From the NCBI GenBank assembly GCA_938003765.1, contig CALKYE010000292.1, positions 1 to 10,654 of the forward strand: 10,654 bases of DNA. The letters run 5' to 3'. Below, piece after piece: positions 1-5,732 of the stretch; position 1 is the first letter of the stretch; every line of letters begins with the position of its first letter. The notes under the pieces are model-generated. The model searched no databases. It had not been told where the DNA came from and saw only the letters and a list, made by a program, of their open reading frames with translations. A program made the translations under genes and the position numbers. Source of the stretch: an uncultured Planctomycetia bacterium. Its GTDB lineage: Bacteria; Planctomycetota; UBA1135; GCA-002686595.

Positions 1-1
1 C

Positions 2-451
2 GACTGGGACCTGCGGCGCGACATGCCGTACATGTGCTACGACGAGATCTGGCGCTCCGGCGCCTTCAAGATCCCGATCGCGCGCGGCGAAATGGGCGCC
101 CTCGGCGACTGCTGGGACCGCTCGTGGGTGCGCGTGATGGAGATGATCGAGTCCATCAAAATCGTGCGCTGGTGCCTCGACCACATGGTCGAAGGCCCGG
201 TCATCGCCGACATCCCCAAGACGCTCAAGGTTCCCACGGGCGAGGCCTACGTCGGCATCGAGAACCCGCGCGGTGAGCTGGGGCACTACGTGGTGAGCGA
301 CGGCGGCAAGGTCTCGATCCGCACGCGCGTGCGCGGCCCGAGCTTCTGCAACCTGGCCGTGCTCGAAGACATCCTGCCGGGATCGCTGGTCGGCGACGCC
401 ATCGCGATCATCGGCTCGACGGACATCGTCGTGGGAGAGACGGACCGATGA
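2..451 (+). CDS. nuoD: NADH-quinone oxidoreductase subunit D, C-terminal part (5' truncated by window edge)
   Basis: This is the last 149 codons of the 49-kDa-type subunit of complex I, a peripheral-arm protein that forms the quinone pocket together with NuoB and NuoH. The frame is open from base 2, before the first Met. Family motifs are visible in order: WDLRRDMPY near the edge, GDCWDRSWVRVMEMIESIKI (usually GDCYDRYLVR-EEM), NPRGELGHYVVSDGG, GPSFCNL, and the ending IIGSTDIVVGETDR, which matches the usual I-GS-DIV-GE-DR terminus. About five extra residues (ARGEMGALG region) precede GDCWDR compared with common homologues. The stop overlaps the nuoH start as ATGA, indicating translational coupling. 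It is followed directly by nuoH, so the nuoE-F-G genes that sit here in E. coli-type operons are missing from this position. The identification is secure; the N-terminal half lies outside the window and cannot be judged. Confidence 0.96.
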   Translation, partial: DWDLRRDMPYMCYDEIWRSGAFKIPIARGEMGALGDCWDRSWVRVMEMIESIKIVRWCLDHMVEGPVIADIPKTLKVPTGEAYVGIENPRGELGHYVVSDGGKVSIRTRVRGPSFCNLAVLEDILPGSLVGDAIAIIGSTDIVVGETDR

Positions 452-1587
452 ACTTCTTCCTCGAGGGCATCTACCAGACCGTCGGCGAGTACTTGCCGAT
501 GTGGCTGATGATGCTGATCGCAGCCCTCACGGGCATTGCGGTCGTGCTCGGCCTGGTGTCGCTGATCGCGATGTTCTCGGTGTGGCTCGAGCGCAAGGTC
601 TCCGGCCACATCCAGTGCCGCTACGGCCCGATGTACGTCGGCTGGCACGGCTGGCTGCAGTCGATCGCGGACGGCGTGAAGCTGCTCCTCAAGGAGGACA
701 TGATCCCGCGCGACGCCGACCGCGTGCTGTTCATGCTCGCGCCGGGATTGGTGCTCGCTGCGATCCTCGGCGCGTTCGCGGCCTACCCGCTCACTCCGGG
801 CGTGTGGTTCGGAGACATCGACCTCGGCGTGTTCATGATCATCGCCTTCTCGTCGATGACCACGATCGGCGTCGTGATGGCCGGCTGGGCCTCGAACTCC
901 AAGTGGACGATCTACGGCTCGATGCGCGAGGCCGCGCAGGTGGTCGCCTACGAGATCCCGCTCGGCGTGTCGCTGCTGGTGCCGGTGATGGTCGCGGGCA
1001 CCTTCAACCTGCGCGAAGCCAGCGCGCTGCAGGCCGACTGGTTCGGCATGAAGTGGTTCCTGTTCACCAACCCCTTCATGCTGCCGGCCTTCGTGCTGTT
1101 CTTCATCGCTGCGCTGGCTGAGACCAAGCGCGCGCCGTTCGACCTGCCCGAGGCCGAGTCCGAACTCGTCGCGGGCTTCATGACCGAGTACTCGGGCATC
1201 CGCTGGTCGTTCTTCTTCATGGAGGAGTACGCCGCGATGTTCCTCATGAGCGCGCTCGGCGCGGTGTTCTTCCTCGGCGGCTTCGAGAGCCCGCTGACGC
1301 ACTTCGCCGGCGAGCTGTTCGGCAAGGATCTCGTGGTGCTCGGCGCGAGCGGCGCGAAGGAGCTCAACTTCGCCGCGATTCCCTACCACCTCGTGGCGGC
1401 GGTGACGCTCATCGCCAAGTGCTTCTTCGGCGTGTTCCTGATGATGTGGCTGCGCTGGACGCTGCCGCGCGTGCGCATCGATCAGGTCATGACCATGGGA
1501 TACAAGTACCTCACTCCGCTGTCGCTCTTGTGCGTTCTGGGCGCGGCGCTGTGGGAAGCCGGCAAGCACGCCATTTTCGCGAGCTAG
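448..1587 (+). CDS. nuoH: NADH-quinone oxidoreductase subunit H
   Basis: NuoH (ND1 family) is the membrane subunit that anchors the peripheral arm and forms the quinone entry tunnel. The 379-residue product is longer than the roughly 325 of E. coli. Signatures: WLERKVSGHIQCRYGP at about residues 46-61, the amphipathic stretch WLQSIADGVKLLLKEDMIP (69-87), YGSMREAAQVVAYEIPLG (156-173), the family's longest signature AETKRAPFDLPEAESEL (224-240) continuing into EYSGIRWSFFFMEEYA, and RWTLPRVRIDQVM (336-348). Eight or more hydrophobic segments are evident. The first loop reads GPMYVG where many homologues read GPNRVG, and there is a longer loop near residues 278-308. The start is fixed by the ATGA overlap with nuoD and by a GGAG at 434-437, ten bases upstream. 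It is certainly NuoH. Confidence 0.98.
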   Translation: MNFFLEGIYQTVGEYLPMWLMMLIAALTGIAVVLGLVSLIAMFSVWLERKVSGHIQCRYGPMYVGWHGWLQSIADGVKLLLKEDMIPRDADRVLFMLAPGLVLAAILGAFAAYPLTPGVWFGDIDLGVFMIIAFSSMTTIGVVMAGWASNSKWTIYGSMREAAQVVAYEIPLGVSLLVPVMVAGTFNLREASALQADWFGMKWFLFTNPFMLPAFVLFFIAALAETKRAPFDLPEAESELVAGFMTEYSGIRWSFFFMEEYAAMFLMSALGAVFFLGGFESPLTHFAGELFGKDLVVLGASGAKELNFAAIPYHLVAAVTLIAKCFFGVFLMMWLRWTLPRVRIDQVMTMGYKYLTPLSLLCVLGAALWEAGKHAIFAS

Positions 1588-1593
1588 GGACCC

Positions 1594-2145
1594 ATGCAAG
1601 TCCAACCGCCCGAGACCCCCGCGCGCTACTTCAAGAACATCGTCGACAGCGTCAAGACGACGCTGGTGGGGATGAAGATCACCTGGCGCTACATGCTCCA
1701 GAAGCCGATCACCGTCCAGTACCCCGACGAGCGCATGCCGATCCCGGATCGGTACCGCGGCATCCACTACCTCGAGCAGGAGAAGTGCATCAACTGCCTC
1801 GCCTGCGCGCGCGCCTGCCCGATCGACTGCATCGAGATGGAAGCGGTGCGCCACGGCAAGGAGCTGGAGTGGATCAGCTTCACGCTCGACTACCAGAAGT
1901 GCATGTTCTGCGAGTTGTGCGTCTATCCGTGCCCCAAGGACTGCATTCACATGGGCACCGAGTACGCCTTCGTCACGTTCGACCGCTCGGAGTTCAAGCA
2001 CGACCTGCTGTCCTTCAAGGGCATGGCGCGTGAGGCCCGCATCCGCATGAAGGAAGCGGAGGCGAAGAAGGCGGCCAAGGAAGCGGCCAAGGCCAAGGGC
2101 GGCGCTGCGGTGGCCGAGGCCGACGAGGAGAAGGACGCGGAGTAG
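1594..2145 (+). CDS. nuoI: NADH-quinone oxidoreductase subunit I, 2x[4Fe-4S] ferredoxin-type
   Basis: NuoI is the peripheral-arm subunit that carries clusters N6a and N6b and passes electrons toward NuoB and quinone. The 183-residue product has two complete 4Fe-4S motifs: CINCLACARACP with Cys 65, 68, 71 and 75, and CMFCELCVYPCP with Cys 103, 106, 109 and 113. Two further Cys follow the CP pairs (79 and 117). The N-terminal stretch WRYMLQKPITVQYP is the usual family lead-in that sits on the membrane arm. The last 35 residues are an Ala/Lys/Glu-rich charged tail, probably helical or disordered, that is not part of the core fold. The gene begins six bases after the nuoH stop. The only ribosome binding site candidate, AGGGA at 1586-1590, overlaps that stop and is very close to the ATG, so translation is probably coupled to nuoH. 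Confidence 0.97.
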   Translation: MQVQPPETPARYFKNIVDSVKTTLVGMKITWRYMLQKPITVQYPDERMPIPDRYRGIHYLEQEKCINCLACARACPIDCIEMEAVRHGKELEWISFTLDYQKCMFCELCVYPCPKDCIHMGTEYAFVTFDRSEFKHDLLSFKGMAREARIRMKEAEAKKAAKEAAKAKGGAAVAEADEEKDAE

Positions 2146-2757
2146 ATGGAGCTCACCGATCGAATCTTCTATTGGCTCGTCGCCGCGATCGCGCCGCTCG
2201 CGATCGGCGCTGGCGCGTTGGCGGCCGGCGGGCCCGGCGCGGCCTTCGCGTTGTTCGCGTGGCTCGTGCTCGGCGGATCCCTGGTCTGCCTGTGGGAACG
2301 CTCCGTCGTGCGCAGCGCGTTCGCACTGCTCGGCACCTTCGGCGGCACCGCCGGCCTGTTCCTGCTGCTGGGCTCCGACTTCCTGGCGATGAGCCAGATC
2401 CTGATCTACGTCGGCGGCATCCTCGCGCTGATCCTGTTCGGCGTGATGCTCACTCCGCCGGACCTGACTGAACGCAAGCTGCCGCGCGTCGCCACCGGAC
2501 TCGTCGCCGTCGGCGCCGGCGTCGCGTTCATCGCCGCCAAGGTCGCCATGACGGCCGACTGGGTGCAGGCGGCCGAGTTGGCGGAGCCCAAGAGCGCGAC
2601 GCGCGAGATCGGCGTGGGCTTCGTGGCGGCCGAGGAATACGTCATCGCGTTCGAACTCGCCGCGGTCGTGCTGACCGTGGCGCTCGTGGCCGCCGTGTAC
2701 GTGGCGCGCCGTCGTGTGGTCGACCTCGCGCCGGCGCCGAGCGGAGAGCAGAGCTGA
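2146..2757 (+). CDS. nuoJ: NADH-quinone oxidoreductase subunit J, with apparent extra N-terminal helix
   Basis: NuoJ (ND6 family) is a membrane-arm subunit next to NuoH and NuoK, whose third core helix takes part in coupling. The product has 203 residues. Family marks are FLLLGSDFLAMSQILIYVGG (72-91), LALILFGVML (93-102), and the last helix EYVIAFELAAVVLTVALVAA (164-183). The conserved Tyr of the YxGG motif is at residue 88, against about 59 in E. coli, so the protein has roughly 29 extra N-terminal residues. They contain a hydrophobic segment (about 8-27) ahead of the segment (about 34-49) that aligns with the usual first helix. This predicts six helices instead of five. The ATG follows the nuoI stop with no gap, and AAGGA (2131-2135) lies about ten bases upstream, supporting this start. 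A TTG at codon 25 is a less likely alternative. Confidence 0.93.
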   Translation: MELTDRIFYWLVAAIAPLAIGAGALAAGGPGAAFALFAWLVLGGSLVCLWERSVVRSAFALLGTFGGTAGLFLLLGSDFLAMSQILIYVGGILALILFGVMLTPPDLTERKLPRVATGLVAVGAGVAFIAAKVAMTADWVQAAELAEPKSATREIGVGFVAAEEYVIAFELAAVVLTVALVAAVYVARRRVVDLAPAPSGEQS

Positions 2758-2894
2758 TGCAGCAGGGCATCGCATCGCTGGCGCCGCTGGTGCTGTGGGT
2801 GGTCGGACTCGGTCTGGTGGGTGTCGCCGCCGTGGGCGTGTACCTGATCACGCGCAAGGGCCCGGCGGACTCGAACGGAAAGGCGGACGGCTGA
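2757..2894 (+). CDS. Small single-helix membrane protein inside the nuo operon (45 aa), function unknown
   Basis: This is an open frame of 45 codons between nuoJ and nuoK. Its ATG shares one base with the nuoJ stop (TGATG at 2755-2759), and its TGA shares one base with the nuoK start (TGATG at 2892-2896), so it fills the gap exactly. The product starts MQQGIASLAP, has one hydrophobic segment of about 23 residues (8-31, Leu/Val/Gly/Ala-rich), then ITRKG and a polar tail ending NGKADG. By the positive-inside rule the C-terminus would be cytoplasmic. Almost all codons end in G or C, as in its neighbours, and GGAGAG at about 2742-2747 can serve as a ribosome binding site. I do not recognise a family. 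By position it could be an accessory subunit of complex I, analogous but not visibly homologous to the tiny NdhP/NdhQ subunits of cyanobacterial NDH-1. Confidence 0.75.
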   Translation: MQQGIASLAPLVLWVVGLGLVGVAAVGVYLITRKGPADSNGKADG

Positions 2895-3211
2895 TGGGAC
2901 TGGGCGCATACATCGCGGTGTCCGCGGCGCTGTTCGCGCTGGGCATCGTCGCCATCTTGGTGCGGCGCAACGTGCTCTACGTGCTGATGGGGATCGAGAT
3001 GATCCTCAACGCCGCCAACATCAACTTCGTGGCCTTCGACCGCTTCAACCAGAGCGCGAGCGGCGGGGGCGGACTCGAGGGCCGGATGTTCGCGATCTTC
3101 GTGATCATCCTGGCCGCCGCCGAGGCCGCCGTGGCGCTGGCGATCGTGCTCAACGTGTTCCACCTCTTCAACTCGGTCAAGCCGAGCGAAGCGGACCTGC
3201 TGCGCGAGTAG
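2894..3211 (+). CDS. nuoK: NADH-quinone oxidoreductase subunit K
   Basis: NuoK (ND4L family) is a three-helix membrane-arm subunit in the proton translocation path between NuoJ and NuoN. The 105-residue product is close to the usual 100. The two membrane glutamates typical of the family are present: Glu35 in MGIEMILNAANINFVAF and Glu77 in FVIILAAAEAAVALAIVL. They correspond to E. coli Glu36 and Glu72. The loop between helices 2 and 3 is Gly/Ser-rich (SASGGGGLEG). The start is the ATG at 2894, which overlaps the stop of the small upstream gene as TGATG. GGAAAGG at 2877-2883 is a good ribosome binding site at ten-base spacing. Longer readings of this frame that start further upstream run through the small gene out of frame and are not needed. 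Confidence 0.97.
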   Translation: MGLGAYIAVSAALFALGIVAILVRRNVLYVLMGIEMILNAANINFVAFDRFNQSASGGGGLEGRMFAIFVIILAAAEAAVALAIVLNVFHLFNSVKPSEADLLRE

Positions 3212-3227
3212 CGCGAGCGCTCTCCGG

Positions 3228-3244
3228 GTCCCACACCCCATGCA
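3228..3244 (+). promoter_or_regulatory. C-rich, Shine-Dalgarno-less leader of nuoL, shared with nuoM
   Basis: The bases just before and into the nuoL start read GTCCCACACCCCATGCA. The nuoM start at 5715-5732 reads the same with one inserted T. No purine-rich ribosome binding site is seen in the 28-base gap after nuoK. Whether this element acts in translation is inference. Confidence 0.3.
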
Positions 3245-5684
3245 CTTCCTCGACTTCAACCCGCAGCAGGACTTCCACCTGCTCTTCCTGAGCTTCGTGT
3301 TGCCGCTGGTCGGCTACACGATCCAGATCTTCTTCGGGAAGAAGCTCCCGCGGCGCGGCGACTGGCTGCTGACGAGCTTCATGTTCGTCGCCATGAGCAT
3401 CACGGTGCTCATGTTCGCCAAGTCGCTGTGGGCCGCGTACCACGGACAGGAGTTCCGCCACCACTCCGGTCACGAGGCCGGGCTGTGGTTCCACTGGCTC
3501 TACTCGTCGGACGCCGCCGCCGGGGGCACGCCCAACGTCTCGGCCGCGATCTACTACGACTCGCTCGGCGCCGCGATGTACGCGGTGGTCGGCGTGGTCT
3601 CGTTCTGCGTGCACCTGTTCTCGATCGGGTACATGGCGCAGGACAAGCGCTACCACATCTTCTTCGCGAACATCTCGCTGTTCACGTTCGCGATGCTCGG
3701 CCTGGTGCTGAGCGACAACATCCTCTTCCTGTTCATCTTCTGGGAGCTGATGGGCCTGATGAGCTACCTGCTCATCGGCCACTTCAGCCACGACCCCAGC
3801 CAGTCGTACTTCCACCGCTGGGCCACGCAGGCCTGCAAGAAGGCCTTCCTCACCACGCGCGTCGGAGACACCTGCCTCCTGATCGGCATGGTGATCTTCT
3901 ACCAGCACTTCGGGACCTTCAACTTCACCGAGCTGTGGCGCCTCGCGCAGGAAGAGGTCGCTCGCAACGGCGGCGAGTACCCGACCTGGATGACGGTCGC
4001 AGGCTTGTTCGTCTTCGGCGGCACGGTCGGCAAGTCGGCGCAGTTCCCGCTGCACATCTGGTTGCCCGACGCGATGGCCGGCCCGACGCCGGTGAGCGCG
4101 ATGATCCACGCCGCGACGATGGTCGCGGCCGGCGTGTTCCTGCTCGGCCGCACCTACCCGCTGATGAGCCCGGAAGTGCTCTCGGTGGTCGCCGCGACGG
4201 GCACGTTCACGGCGCTCTTCGCAGCCTCGATCGGCACCACCGCCAACGACCTCAAGGCGGTGCTCGCGTGGTCGACCATCTCGCAACTCGGCTTCATGGT
4301 CGCGGCGGTCGGCCTCGGCGGCGTGGTCGCGGGCATGTTCCACATGGTCACGCACGCCTTCTTCAAGGCCTGCCTGTTCCTCTCCGCCGGCTCCGTGATC
4401 CACGGCTGCCACCACGAGCAGGACATGCGGAACATGGGCGGCGTGCGCAAGTACATGCCGGTGACCTTCGCCTGCATGCTGGCGTCGACGATCGCCATCG
4501 CGGGGATCCCGTTCTTCTCGGGCTTCTACTCGAAGGACATGATCATCCTGCGCGCGTGGGAGAACGTGCTCGGCGGCCACTTCGACGGCGCGAGCTTCTT
4601 CGCCGCTGTCGCGCTGCCGGTCGCGGCCTGCTTGACCGCGTTCTACATGTTCCGGCTGATCTTCATGACCTTCTTCGGCGAGTACCGGCCGGGGACCGTT
4701 CCCAGCCCGTTCGCGCACCACGGCGGTCACGACGATCACGGCCACGATGCGCACGCGTCGCACGAGCACGCGGAGCACGGTCACGGTCATGCGCACGGTC
4801 ACGGCGATGAACACGGCCACGCCAAGCACGCTCCGGCCGCGCACGCGCACGCCGCGGTTGCTCACGGCGGTCACGGTCATGACTCGCATGGGCACGCCGC
4901 TCACGGCCACGATGCGCACGGACATGGCGGCCACGAGGAGCACGCCACTCCGCACGAGTCGCCGCTCCCGATGCTGATCGCGCTGTGCGTGCTCGCCACG
5001 CTCGGAGTCTTCGGCGGTCACTTCTGGCCGGCCGACCTGGGCCACAGCCTGGCCTTCTGGCATCACGCGCACACCTGGTTCGAGACCAGCGTCACCCTCG
5101 AGTCGCTCTACGGCGCGTCCGCGCCGGTCGAGCGCGAGCTGCTCGGTCACGCGGGTCACACCGCGCACATCGTGGCGCTGAGCGTGTCGCTCACCGTCGC
5201 GTCGCTCGGCATCCTCATCGCGTACCTGATCTACGGCCGCGGCTGGGAGCGCTCGCAGCGCATCGCCGGCAAGATCACCAGCGCGCTGGGCGACCTGTAC
5301 GGCGTGATCAAGAACAAGTACTACGTCGACGAGGCCGTGGGCTGCGCGATCGTGGTCGACCTCGAGGCCACGCAGAACAAGCGCTACGAGCCCGACGTGA
5401 GCGTCATCGGCGGCTCCGTCGCGCTCGGCCGCGCGCTGTCCTGGGTCGACAAGAACATCGTCGACGGCATCGTCAACCTCGTCGGCCGCACGGGCCGCGC
5501 GATCGGCGTCGTCTCGTCGCACTTCGACCGCACCGTCGTCGACGGCGCCGTCAACGGAGTCGGCCTGATCACGCAGACCTTCGGCTCGGTCGTGCGGCTC
5601 CTGCAGAGCGGCCGCGTCCAGCAGTACGCCACGTTCGCAGTCTTCGGCGGCCTGTTCCTCGCCGCCTGGCTCATCCTCCTCTAA
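3240..5684 (+). CDS. nuoL: NADH-quinone oxidoreductase subunit L with His-rich loop expansion
   Basis: NuoL (ND5 family) is the distal antiporter-like proton pump of complex I. The 814-residue product is about 200 longer than that of E. coli. Key pump residues are in place: Glu169 in FIFWELMGLMSYLLIGH, Lys265 in GTVGKSAQFPLHIWLPDAMA, His290 in SAMIHAATMVAAG, Lys339 in NDLKAVLAWSTISQLG, Lys376 in THAFFKACLF and Lys432 in GFYSKDMI. Residues 493-572 are a His-rich low-complexity segment placed just before the conserved HESP motif and the next helix. The C-terminal part has the long lateral-helix region, including two similar stretches, KNIVDGIVNLVGRTG and DRTVVDGAVNGVGLIT, followed by LQSGRVQQYA and a last membrane helix. 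There is no obvious ribosome binding site before the ATG. The reading frame is intact throughout, so the long loop is not a frameshift artefact. Confidence 0.98.
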   Translation: MHFLDFNPQQDFHLLFLSFVLPLVGYTIQIFFGKKLPRRGDWLLTSFMFVAMSITVLMFAKSLWAAYHGQEFRHHSGHEAGLWFHWLYSSDAAAGGTPNVSAAIYYDSLGAAMYAVVGVVSFCVHLFSIGYMAQDKRYHIFFANISLFTFAMLGLVLSDNILFLFIFWELMGLMSYLLIGHFSHDPSQSYFHRWATQACKKAFLTTRVGDTCLLIGMVIFYQHFGTFNFTELWRLAQEEVARNGGEYPTWMTVAGLFVFGGTVGKSAQFPLHIWLPDAMAGPTPVSAMIHAATMVAAGVFLLGRTYPLMSPEVLSVVAATGTFTALFAASIGTTANDLKAVLAWSTISQLGFMVAAVGLGGVVAGMFHMVTHAFFKACLFLSAGSVIHGCHHEQDMRNMGGVRKYMPVTFACMLASTIAIAGIPFFSGFYSKDMIILRAWENVLGGHFDGASFFAAVALPVAACLTAFYMFRLIFMTFFGEYRPGTVPSPFAHHGGHDDHGHDAHASHEHAEHGHGHAHGHGDEHGHAKHAPAAHAHAAVAHGGHGHDSHGHAAHGHDAHGHGGHEEHATPHESPLPMLIALCVLATLGVFGGHFWPADLGHSLAFWHHAHTWFETSVTLESLYGASAPVERELLGHAGHTAHIVALSVSLTVASLGILIAYLIYGRGWERSQRIAGKITSALGDLYGVIKNKYYVDEAVGCAIVVDLEATQNKRYEPDVSVIGGSVALGRALSWVDKNIVDGIVNLVGRTGRAIGVVSSHFDRTVVDGAVNGVGLITQTFGSVVRLLQSGRVQQYATFAVFGGLFLAAWLILL
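4716..4955 (+). repeat. His-rich low-complexity coding repeat in nuoL (80 codons, 30 His)
   Basis: Codons 493-572 of nuoL are made of HG, HA, HD and HE units; I count 30 His in 80 residues, with Gly, Ala, Asp and Glu filling most of the rest. At the DNA level it is an imperfect array of CACGG and GGTCAC-like words. A 19-base word, CACGGCCACGATGCGCACG, occurs identically at 4737-4755 and 4902-4920, in the same frame and 55 codons apart, which suggests growth by slippage or unequal exchange. From the family's topology this loop (after helix 13) should face the cytoplasm. Confidence 0.9.
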
Positions 5685-5714
5685 CGCCGCCCCCCGCCAG
5701 CGCACGGCGCGTCA

Positions 5715-5732
5715 GTCCCACATCCCCATGCA
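5715..5732 (+). promoter_or_regulatory. C-rich, Shine-Dalgarno-less leader of nuoM, shared with nuoL
   Basis: The bases GTCCCACATCCCCATGCA span the nuoM start and match the nuoL start region except for one extra T. The 43-base nuoL-nuoM gap is otherwise C/G-rich and has no recognisable ribosome binding site or terminator. Function is not known. Confidence 0.3.

Noticed and set aside
286..2775. 829-codon open frame on the minus strand opposite nuoH-nuoI-nuoJ
   Set aside because: It lies wholly antisense to well-identified nuo genes, is full of Arg/His/Glu/Ala low-complexity text typical of a G/C-ending frame read backwards, and shows no domain.
2714..2893. Longer N-terminus for nuoK starting at 2714
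   Set aside because: The added part is Arg/Gly-rich, not membrane-like, and overlaps nuoJ and the 45-aa gene; NuoK of normal length begins at 2894.
2757..2894. The 45-aa frame as a broken piece of nuoJ or nuoK
   Set aside because: Both neighbours are complete with all family motifs, and the frame has its own start, stop and ribosome binding site.
4716..4955. His-codon repeat as a CRISPR array or noncoding tandem repeat
   Set aside because: There is no regular repeat-spacer pattern and the reading frame of nuoL is kept through all 80 codons.
3177..5705. 842-codon open frame on the minus strand opposite nuoL
   Set aside because: This is the same antisense artefact; the plus strand carries an intact NuoL with every catalytic residue.
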